Shown: in pieces, positions 47,195 to 58,200 of the stretch
Numbering within the stretch: the first letter of the stretch is position 1
How the letters are laid out: the number at the start of each line of letters is the position of its first letter
Assembly (NCBI GenBank): GCA_016859345.1
Contig: CM029118.1
Location: 27,346,501 to 27,410,500 of the forward strand
DNA length: 64,000 bases
Origin: Istiophorus platypterus
Lineage: Eukaryota > Chordata > Actinopteri > Istiophoriformes > Istiophoridae
Reading direction: 5' to 3'
Program-made: the position numbers and the translations under genes
The notes under the pieces: model-generated
Told to the model about the DNA's origin: nothing
What the model saw: only the letters and a program-made list of their open reading frames with translations
Database searches by the model: none

Positions 47195-47327
47195 CCTACC
47201 CATAGCAATGGGATGTGGCCTGATTTCAAATTAGCCCAGGCCCTTTACCGCATGTAATCCCCTTTCTCTCCCCTGCTGTCTATCTTTCCGATGTCAATAA
47301 AGGAAAAATGGGAAAAAAAAAAAAAAT
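47195..47327 (+). mobile_element. SINE with poly(A) tail
   Basis: 'gtggcctgatttcaaattag', 'cccaggccctttaccgcatg', 'cccctttctctcccctgctg' and 'tcaataaaggaaaaatggga' in order, ending in A14. This matches a common fish SINE with a tRNA-like head and the conserved 'gccctttgctgcatgtcatc' body. The first half of the head seems lost. Confidence 0.65.
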
Positions 47328-47915
47328 TATTGTCAATACCTTTTTGATATATATATGATATTCATATTTTTTTGCTCTCAAATTGTTTGACAAATACTAA
47401 TGCAACTGACACCATCACTGAATATTTTAAAATTTTTCTGCTTTCCCTTTTTTTGTTTCCCAATTTCATATTGCTGGCCTCCCCAGCTCTAGACCTTGCT
47501 GTCCAGAGGGCTTGTTTGTAGCTTGTTGTCGGGTTAGAACAATCACTTAAGTGAAGGAAAAGAGGGTGAAGAAGGAGATGTTGCATAGAAAGTGTCAGCT
47601 TTTTGTGTAAGGGGAGACATCTTTCTCAAGTCTTGCATAAGGCGACCTGCAAGCTAAGAAAAACATGTCGGGTGATGTGAGGTTAAGGCAGTTTTTGGTG
47701 TGTGTGTATCTGTCTGCTGCATCGTTTGTGTGTGTTAGCAGGCCACACATCAGGCGGCAGATGGCTAGAAACGTTTGAAATCTAGGAGATTGACAGGCTT
47801 TATCGTGTGTTGGTGAGCTCCCATCCACCACTTGTCCACCATGTGACACAGCCTGTCACACCACTTTGTCACAGTGGGAGAGATGTTGTAACACGCATAC
47901 ATGTGCATGCACGTG

Positions 47916-47920
47916 CGCGC

Positions 47921-47952
<32 letters not shown>
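47916..47952. repeat. (CA)n microsatellite
   Basis: 'gcgcgcacacac' followed by CA units with one 'aaac' interruption. Confidence 0.9.
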
Positions 47953-50900
47953 TCTCCATTTCAACTTTTGGATCAGATTGTGAAAGGGGGAATGAAGACT
48001 CAAAAAGACAGATAAAGACAGAGAGGGAGAGAAACAGATTTCTTATTCACTGGGGAGAAATGTGAAGTGTTGTTCAAGGATTTGAGGGCCATTTAAAAGA
48101 AAGAGCCACCTCAAAAATGAGCTGTTTTCTATTCATGAACTGAACTAGAAACTCCCAATGTGAAGAGCAGAATAGAAAGTGCACAGCTGCTTACGGGCTA
48201 ACAGGGATTCTTAATTTGGAGGTCTGATAGTATAGTAAATCTCTCATACACACACAAGCATCAACATACACCAGTGAGCCCTGCCATTGCTTTTCTGTAC
48301 TCTTGCCGACATTAATTCATGGTTTCCGCTTGAGAAGCTTTTTGTAAGGGCACATCTTAATGTTTCTGACAGCATAGCTTTTTGATCCAAAAGAGCGACC
48401 CACCAAAAGTCAAGTGTGAACAACACTGTTGTGCTTGTAAATCGCCCAGTTTTAATGCCAGATAAATGAGGTATAGCTCATAAGCAGACTTATTTCAAAA
48501 GACTGGGTTCATAAAATATGTTGTATGCTAAAGGGCAACAAGGTTTTATGTCAGTATTTTAAATGGGTTGGTTCATTTTCTAGCAGCACTGGGAGCTTAG
48601 AGTGAAAGCTACACTGTTCATACGTAAACAAATGTCAAGCGTAATGATTTCGGATGGAGAAAAACAGTTTTCTAGGAAAATGAACTGGCTGTTTGAGGTT
48701 GAAAACTTGCCATACTATACAAATAAAGCTCAGCAAAAGGTGGAGGGTTGCTTTTTGCAGATGGTAAAAAAAAGTTGACATTCTTCACTAAATGGAATTT
48801 AACGCATCTGGTCTAACACCACAATGGACATAGATAGAGACAAAATAGCAACCTTATCGTCTCGGGGGAGCACACCTCTTCATGCTTATGGGAAGACATC
48901 TGAGTATTGACAGAGCAGTAAAAATCCATCCATCTACATAGAAAAACATCCAACATCTAAGCAATAAAACCTTTGTAAACACTTAATGATATTTTTTCTC
49001 CCCCAACTATGTCTGGCAGGTGTTTATTGCTACTTGGTTTCTAAGGTTGTAATGAGTGGTGGCCCTGTATTTACTGCATGTAACCAAACTTAAATTACAG
49101 AAGAAGATATTAGAAAGACATTCAATATAATTATCACACAATGTTTCATAACTTCTTTGCTCGACTGTTCAAATACTAGACTGCTTCTTCAGAAGTTCCA
49201 CCCCCCAATTCATGGATGCCCATTGCCAAGACAATGATGCTGGCAACTGGGCTGGACCAAAAGAGAAAAATGGCAGAATCCAGATGGTGTGGAAGTGGAT
49301 ATTCTTTCTCAAAGCTGAAGCAAAACACAGATTATGATATAAAATATGTCAGACAAATGACATGCACACTAACAACAAACTATAACACGATGAAGTAAAA
49401 AAAAAACAGTGAGTGACAGAGAGAACCTTAGGGTTTTAAGCTAAAATAATGAGGAAGTAATCAGGCAGAGCAGAGCACTTCAAATTATGCATCAATCCAA
49501 ATAATTCCACTGTGCTAGCAAACTTATTTTTTCTGGCTATAAAAGATTTGCATGTTTACAGACCAATACCATGACATAGAACGAACAATGAAGTCATCTA
49601 ACTAACGTTAGTGAGGTTGAGGGTAAGCAAAATGTTGCTGTAGTTGCTGCTGTGAAGTAAACATGCAGAGATTAAGGGATGTTTTCCTACAGCCAGTAAA
49701 CAATCTCCAGACAGCGATACTCACTACTCTCCTGCTACTATAGCTATCATCACACCAACACCACAATCTGTCAATCTGGCAAGTAAACTGGTTGTCTGTG
49801 GGCGAGTAATTTAACATGTTACAAGGCACAGAATTGTGACACTGGTTCCTACTTGCTAAATTACCAGTTGGGATTAGCTATCACAAACATTAGCAAACAG
49901 GACAAAACAATACGGACCTATTGGCCCAGTGAAACATTTAAAACTAATATTTTACACACCTGTCAAGCAGAAACAGAGCAACCTCCACATCTGTCTTCAT
50001 GCCTTTCTGCTCTCAGAGGTCTCTCCACCGTAGCCGGACTGGCCATCAGGGGCGTGGGTTGTCAATCGGGCCGTTGCATCGTTGGCTAGAGGACTGATAC
50101 AAAACCCATAAAGTTTATAAAGTTCTTTCCGGCTCTGTCAATCTCTTTACTGGCCCTCTGTGTGTCCGTGTCATTCTGGATGCAGGCTGCTTCAGTCAAG
50201 GGCTGAAATTCTTTCCCAGTCTGACCGTGTAGTCTCCACCTTTGGAGAGCCTCACTGATGTTAACACAGTCCTCCCCGGCACCTAATCATAGCCCCTCTT
50301 GTTCAACTTTTTTCCCTCAGACCTTTTCCTCTCAGGCTGTTGACCAGCCATCTCTCCTTCTGTTGTGTAGCATGTATGGCTGTGTAGCAACAGCAGAAAT
50401 TTTTTCAGCACACAACAGACGGTTAGCGGACCATGAGGAGATGTTGGCCCAATTTGACAATAACAGATTAGATCAGAATCTCATACTCTACTTTTAAAGG
50501 ACAAACCACAGGTTATTCCTTCCGTCAAGTAGCTTTTTTATCATAGTTGGCACCTTTTACTGTTGTAATGATTTACTGATTCAAATCAATAGTGTGAGCT
50601 TAACTTCTGCGAGGCAGCTGTATTGATTCAAAATGCCTGAATCAGGGCCAGAGCTAAGTGAGGATTGCAGCTGCATGATGGCTTGTTAAAAAAAAGACAC
50701 ATGTGTCATTTCTCTTTTTCTTGTTGGCCCAGTAATTATTGTCATATACTGATCACGAATGCTGTATCTCATTTATCATATTTTATTTTTTTAATCTATT
50801 CGGAGCTATGCACTTGTCAGATGTGTAAGATAAAAAAGTGTACTTTGGGGATTTATTGCATTGTGCATATGGGGTAAAACATGGATGGGTTTTATATATC

Positions 50901-51000
50901 TGACACACTGAGCTAAAGAATCTCTGTGTCCCCTTTTCACATAGTGGGTATAGCACTATAAAACTGTTGTATACAGCAGCAAGATGGCAATAACATCATC

Positions 51001-51037
51001 ATCAACAACAACAACAACAACAGCAACAATAATAATA
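51001..51037. repeat. (CAA)n/(ATA)n trinucleotide tract
   Basis: 'atcaacaacaacaacaacaa' then 'cagcaacaataataatag', an imperfect trinucleotide array. Confidence 0.85.
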
Positions 51038-51720
51038 GAGATTTTTTGATATGTTTTTTAGGATGAGACCAAGTCCTGTTATTTATCAGACTTATAAGAA
51101 GCCAACTTCAAGAGCATAACATTTTCTCAGCTGAGTGTGAATATGACATATTTCAAGTGGCAACATAATTTATCATATTTGCCCAGGACAGGAGTAGCTA
51201 TACAGAGACAATAATTTACTCTAAATCTGCCCAATAGGTTTATTCTTACATTTATTCTTACAATCCTTACATTTTTAATATGATATGTTTTACTGTAAAA
51301 ACATTTGTAAATAAAAAAAATTTAAAACAAGGTAATTGTATGAAATCCTGAATAAATTCAGTCTCAAGTACCAGTAAATGAAAAACAATCCATCACTAGC
51401 AGTTTATACCATATATATATAAAAAAAGATACAGATATAGATAAAAGGAAAGGAAGTTGACTGAAATGGAAACAAAAGAAAAACAAACTGGAGCGGAAGA
51501 GATTTTAGGAGAATTTCTTACCACACTGACATGTACGGAGACCAAAGATGAAAAATGGAAAGTTGCTGCAAACAATGCAAATATACTAGTGGGTTTAAAC
51601 TATCCCGTATTACACACATTGCTTTAGCTAATATTATTTGTAATGAACAATGGTATTGTGTACATATCTCTGAATATTTGTACTCATTGAGTTCTTTGTA
51701 CTGCAGTCATGTAGGATCTA

Positions 51721-52811
51721 CACTCAGTGAGCACTTTATTACTATCACCATACTAATATTGATTAGAGCCTCCATTTGCTCTTAAAACAGCCTCTGTTCT
51801 CAGTGACCTGGGCTCCACAAGGTGTTGGAAACTTTCCTTTGTGGTTCTGGTCCATGTTGATATGATGACATCACATCATTTCTGCAGATTTCTCAGTTTC
51901 ACATTCATAATGCAAATCTCCTGTTCTACCACATCCCAAAGGTTTTCTACCGGATTCACATCTGGTGACTGTGGAGGACACTGACGTTCACTGTCTCATT
52001 GTCATGTTCATGAAACCAGTTAGAGACATTTTTTGTTTTGTGACATGGTGTGTTATCCTGCTGGAAGTGGCCATTAGAAGATGGTGGTCGTAAAGGGATG
52101 AACATGGTCAGCAACACTACTCAGACTGTGGCATTCACCAAAAGTGCCAAGAAAACATCCCCTTCACCGTTACACCACCACCAACCTAGAATGTTGACAC
52201 AAGCCGAAATCCATGGATTTGTGCTGCTGATACCAAATTCAGACCCTTCTATCTATGAGCCACAGCCGAAATCTAGATTCTTCCGACATGGCTACATTTT
52301 TCCTGTCTTCAGCTGTCTAGTTTTCATGAACCTTTGTCCACCTCAGCCTCAGATTTCTGTTCTTGGCTGAAAGGATCAGAACCCAACATGGTCTTCTGCT
52401 GTTGTCGTCCATCCACCTCGGGGGAGATGTGTTGTTCCTTCCGAGATGCTTTTCTGCTCACCACAGTTGTAGAGAGTGGTTATCTGAGTTACCGAAGCCT
52501 TCCTGTCAGCTTGTACCAGTCTGACCATTCTCCTCTGACCTCTTTCATCAACAGGATGCACTGGGTAAACTCAAGAGACTGTTGTACATAAAATTCCCAG
52601 GAGATCAGCAGTTTCAGAAATCCTCAAACCAGCCTGTTTTTCACCAACATTCATGCCATGCTCAAAATCACTGACTTCACATTTTTTTCCCACTTTCAAA
52701 TGTGTGATGAACATTAACTGTAGCTCCTTTCCTGTATCAGCATGATTTTATGCATTGCTGCTACATGATGGGCAGGTGGACAAGTGTTCCAAATAAGGTT
52801 CACACTGTGTG
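51721..52811 (-). pseudogene. Tc1/mariner-like DNA transposon, decayed
   Basis: The minus strand carries fragments of a Tc1-like transposase. The N-terminal helix-turn-helix part includes GQRRMVRLVQADRKASVTQI and TTLYNCGEQKSIS (about 52400-52560). The catalytic part is seen as broken matches to the Q-D-N...PCH block (about 52015-52075) and to the final D/E region (about 51930-51990). Stops and shifts disrupt it. Inverted ends agree at 16 of 21 positions: 51721-51741 against the complement of 52791-52811. A TA at 51719-51720 fits Tc1 target choice; the right TA has decayed. The length of 1.09 kb is shorter than a full Tc1-like element. Confidence 0.85.
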
Positions 52812-54289
52812 TCTTCAATAACTGTTAAGTTACTTACAGACCTCTTTATATTTCTGGAATTTTTAGACCTTTATTATATTGTACTCTCATGATAAATAGC
52901 TTTTATTCTTAAGTTTAGAGTAAAAACTTAGTCTTTCACTCAAGTCCAACATGAATTTCAACCAGTTTGGTAAATACAGAATAAGGTTAAGGTTAAGGTT
53001 TATCTTTTATTCCCTCTCACTCAGAAAACAACTCAGTTTTTACAGGTCTGAATTAGTCTGTCTTACAGTATTGTAAAAATTGTATTGTATCACATCAAAA
53101 CATAACTAAATCAAATAATATTCCAACACTGCCTGGTTGTCATTTATCTGAGACACATACACATATTGGCTCCTTGTTAATATGTGTATTGAAATCAGTG
53201 TCAGAAACACAAATACGCATGACTAAGCCTTAAATGAATTCTGTCTGCATTGTCTTCTTATTTCTTCTTTCATCAAATAGTCATTAAGTTTAGTTAAGTT
53301 ATGTTATGGACTTCTTTCATACACAGCAGCTATTTACACATTTGCATTAGAAGGAGAACCCAGGGTAAAACATGTTTATCAAAATAAATACATTTTATCA
53401 TAAATTTTTTCAGTTTTAATGAATATCCTGTATATTTCAAAGGGCTGTGGTTATTAGAATTTGGATATACAATTATGTGTAACATTTTAGGATCTGACAA
53501 GTGAGAAAAAGAACATTACAGCAGCTTGATATCTATTTTTTTTTTATTAATCTAAGCAGTACCAAAGAAAATGAACTGACATGTTTGAAAAAAAAATCAC
53601 ATTTTGCTTTAAAAGAAACAACCACAATAACACAGCATAAATATTATGAATACAGAGTGATCATCGTTCATCACTGCTGGCTGTTCCTTTTTGACAGGCC
53701 AGAACAGCTTAGGTGTCTCCTTGTTCAGCCAACATCTGCTGCTACAGTGTAGAGTACAACTCCATATGGCCTGGAGCACTGTTGTCCTCTAATATGTGCT
53801 GCAGTCATAGATTTTCAATCTCCAGGAGGAAAACAACTTCCCACCTAGATTTCGAGATAGTGGAAAAAGGTGCAAGGAACACCATCACAGAACTTGTAAC
53901 AGCTTGCTGAGCACTCATATAACTACAATAAACCAAAGCAGGGAATAAGCCTGTCACTAAAGAAATACAAGAAATTGGCAAGTCAGAGTAATCCAGTCTT
54001 CAAAATGTATTGCCTCTGTCCTGTATGTGGTCCCAGTCACATTCCCTCTTTATCATTTAACATATTTGTATTTATAATTCAATTGGTTGGCTATTTAATT
54101 CCATCCTGAAGCAGAGATCATAAAATCTGGCTAGCAGATGTTAGAGCACAACAGCAAACAGACACCTTTAAATAAATGCATTTATCATATACTTAATAGC
54201 ATTTATATTAACAGATAAAGATGTTAGTTTTAAAGTAAAGAAACAAGACTAAGAGTCTGCAGCCATAGTAACAATTCTCTTAGGCTATT

Positions 54290-54600
54290 GAAGCACAGTG
54301 GTGTTTTGCAAATTTAGTATGCTAAGATGCACCTTACGAAAATGCTGACATATGCTACAGTGTTTACCATGTTAGCTATCTTAGTTTAGGCATGCTAACA
54401 TTTGCAAATTAGCACAAACGACAAGGAATTAGGAAAACTTTGTGATTCATCTTGATGGGGATTTCAATGTCTATACCAAATGCATTTCACCTGGTAGTTG
54501 TTGACATTTGACATTTAACTACACGTGTATTGCAATTGCCAATCGTATGGTGGTGGTAAGGGAAAAGTTGGGGGATCACCAAAGTAGGTTTTATACACTT
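54290..54600 (-). repeat. Dispersed teleost repeat, copy 6 (reversed)
   Basis: 'cagtgtttaccatgttagct', 'catgctaacatttgcaaatt', 'agcacaaacgacaag' and 'gggggatcaccaaagtaggt' match the reverse complement of the family. Confidence 0.7.
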
Positions 54601-54994
54601 TGAAAACATGAATGTCTGACCAAAACTTCATAGTATTTCAAATCAGTGGTGGTGGGCCAACCAGAGGACCGAATAAAAGACAGACTGACATTATCATCCC
54701 TAGAGCCATGTTGCTGCCTTGGCTAATAACAATTTATACCAAAGTCATTTATAAAAAAAACAGGCGAGGGCAAAATTCATTCTGATACATTTTCATTTAA
54801 AATCTGTTGGATTGCATCTTTGCAAACTTTTTTTCCAAATAATTTGCACCAAAATTCTCCTTTTTTATTTTTTACATTATTGTTTTTATTTCAGGCACTG
54901 GAGGTACCGCCTAATGTCCCTTTCCCATAACTTTTGTGGATCTTAATGCAATCCCTCATGTCACTTTTACTTAGTATTTAATTTCCACATAAAT

Positions 54995-55240
54995 AAACTC
55001 AGTAGAGTGCATTCCTCCATCACTGTTCCAGGAAGTGACCTGCCCCTTTAACTTGATCTGCACCTTAATTAGATGGGTTCTTCCCTGACCTACGCTCCCT
55101 CCCTCGACCAAGTTTGGTACAAACCAGTTAAGTACTCTTTGCCTACTCTTGCTGATAAATCAAGCAAACAAATAAACAAAAAAAAAAAAAAATAGACACA
55201 GGTTAAAAAGTAACCTCCTTGGCGAAGGCAGTAATATTAG
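54995..55240 (+). repeat. Dispersed fish repeat with 'ggcagaggtaat'-type end, copy 2
   Basis: 'actcagtagagtgcattcct', 'ttcttccctgacctacgctc', 'gaccaagtttggtac', 'caagcaaacaaataaac' and 'agtaacctccttggcgaagg' follow the order of the copy at 20165-20415. Confidence 0.65.
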
Positions 55241-58200
55241 AAACTAACCTCCTCACAACAGATAATGTTTGCAGAACTAAATCCCAGATCTGAACCCTCT
55301 GAAGCCTATGTTTTCTCAATCTTCAAAGGCTGGGAGAAATTAAATCAGATCTTCTCTGTGATGTATCAAAGACTAATAGCTACACTCGAGCGTGTTAGAC
55401 TACACTAATCCACAAAGAAAAGTGAATCTCCAGGTACTGCATTATTTCTGTGGTTTTGATTTTCGATATTATAAGACAACATTCTCTTGCTTACAGGTCC
55501 AACATCTGTGCCCCCCATGCACAAACACACTCGCATTACTACAAACTGTGCAATGACACAAAAAAAGTAATGTTCCCTACTTTCTAACCTGCACCTCCAT
55601 CACACTTTGAGACTTTTGCAGTTTTGTCACTTTAGAATGACCTTTCCCCTGCCATCCACACCAGAGACCAGTAGCAGACCACATTGCGATTCTGTTCACC
55701 TCTTCACTTCTATTTATGGCATTTAGACACACTCCTACCAAACAACTTCTGTATTAAGACAGTGACTGGTTGAACTACGCAAAAGCTGAGCTGATCAAAT
55801 TGTGGGAATGTATGGTCCTCTCTGCCTTTTCTCTGCATGGGTGAAGCATTGTGATACTGCAAATCTATTTTCATTAAAGTAATTTTGTATCTTATAGACC
55901 TTGTTGAGGCAATCAAATCTCACTAAAATTAACTACTGCAAGCAGGAATGTTTTGCATACAGCAAACAAAGAAAAAAATCTTTTAACTGTGGTGACCAGA
56001 CAATTTTAAAGAATTCATTCTACAGGGAAATGATTATGGATTTCATATCTGGGTCTATTTGTTTGCTTTTTGCATGTCAACTTTCTGTGTCATTATCTTA
56101 ATGACTTATTTTATTCTGTGACCTCTCATCAATTTTTCAATATTGTAACAACAGTTTTGAGTTTTCATAATTATACTGATAACACAAAAGACCGAAGGTG
56201 ATGGGACTGATTATTGTTCTTCCTCTTCTATTTCTTTATATATTTTTAATGGTGCCTGGGCAGGTTGTAAGCTCTGGTTGGGCTACTTTGCCATTTTTCG
56301 TACCAACCTGGAAACCCTGTCACTAGCAGATGTCATAAGAGACTCAAACAAATGAAGGAAATCCCTATAAGACAGGCTAAGGGAAAGTTGGTGCACGACT
56401 AAACTGGATTCGCTTCAAGTCATCACAACTAAATAGACTGAACTGATGATTCAGTGATGATGATGCTCCCTGGGGGGTGCTTCAAAAATATCTGCCCTGA
56501 TAAAACTCTATGTAACTTCTCTTTCCTTGTCATAGACCCAAGACCCAAGTTAAAAGGAACTTTTAGTTGAAAGCAATGTCTTGTAGGATGTGACACTTTG
56601 TATAGAGAATTATTTAAAGCTGGAGTTGAATGTGTTACTTGTCTGCTTCAGAAAAGAAGGTTTTACACAGGACTCAGACAGCTAAACAAGATCATGCACT
56701 GAAATCACAGTCAGTGCTGAACAAAGGAATTTTGCTGATATTTCTCACTTGTATTGAATCAATCTAAACTGTTAATAATGAATAATGATTGTGCAGGTAA
56801 AATCACCAGAGATTATTGCTAACAGCATTAGGCCATGTGCCCCATCAGCAATAATGACATTACTGGGCAGGCTGGGAGATGCACGAATTTCAGCTGAATA
56901 CATTCTTAAATCAATATTCTTTTCATTACCTACCTCGTGTTCACACCCTCTAAGAGCAGTGCTCAGAGATACTTGTTTATATATGTGTGTAGGCGTGTTT
57001 TCCTATGTGTGTGTGTGCCAATGAGCACATGTATCTTAAACATGCCTACTGCCGTCACATCTCGCTGTTATCTTCATTTCTATCCCTGCGCCTCATCAGC
57101 AGCACGTCCATCTGTTACGCTGAAGGTAGGGCATGACGTAACGATCATTTTCATGATCATGTCTCAGCGCCAGCCCGCTCCGAGCATTCCCCCAGGGTGC
57201 AAAAAGACACCACACCTTCCCACCTCCTGTTCCAACTCCAACCATGAGCAGCAATCTGCTTGGCAGTTACAAACTAAGACTGTAAAGGCCCAGCCTGCGA
57301 CTAGCAGTACCCCATCCTTCAACAATTACAGATAACAAGATGAACATTGGAAATGAAAAGTCATCAGGGTTCCCTCTCTGCCGAGTGTGAATGACCGTAT
57401 CGGCCCCCTCCATCTCTATGTTAACCTTGGCTTTTTGTGCGCTCAAGCCTGCCGTGATTTTGTCGGCATTAAAATCAAAGTGGTGGCTGGTGGGCAATTG
57501 GCAAAGCCCCCTACTTTGACCCCACACCCACACCCTGAAAATACTTAGATGTGTTTTTCATTTTCCCAGCAACACCCACATTCTCTCTGTTTTTTTCCCT
57601 CTGTCCCAACCGCTGGGGTTGAAAGGGTTTTAATTTTTGATCCAATCGTTGCTCTTTAACTGCAGCGGCGTTCTGTAGCCATAAAGAGCATGGATGTATT
57701 GTTGTGTGGGCTGGGTGTTAAATGCTACCTGTCCCTGTTCAGCCTGTCTGGCCATGCAGATTGCCCTCCCTCATGGGCATTAGGCACGACTGGAATAGTC
57801 CTCATCTGCTGCAGGGAGCATGGCTGCGTCTGATAATAAGGTGTTGATAGAGGGCATTAACTTGATGGCTTCTGCAGCCCGATACACCAACAGACCGTGG
57901 GCAAGGGCAGGCTCAGGGAGAGACAGGGAGATGCAGACAGCAGACAGTAGTCAGATGTCAATTCAAATATCAATCATTCATTTTTGAAATGAACGCATTG
58001 AATTTATTTACTTTGAGATCTGGATGGCTCAATTTAAAGAAAAGCAGAGCACAAAGGAGAGCAGTCAACCTGACATCAGCATGAAGACAGTTATCTCTAC
58101 AACTCTAATAGTTGAGTGCTGACAGGCTACTCTGGCATTGATGTAAAAATTCACAAACTTCTTTGCTTTAGGGGGTTAGATGACAGTCATATAACACATT

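Larger units (their letters stand above)
44411..51718. other. Intergenic region with scattered repeats and a TATA-like block
   Basis: The longest open frame (44591-45118, plus) has no recognisable domain and runs into repeat-like sequence ('gattcaagattgctttattc', about 44940-45000), so it is not called a gene. Other content: a TATA box near 45377, a reversed dispersed repeat (45880-46185), a palindrome and SINE (47164-47327), a CA array (47916-47952) and a CAA array (51001-51037). Nothing else was recognised. Confidence 0.6.
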
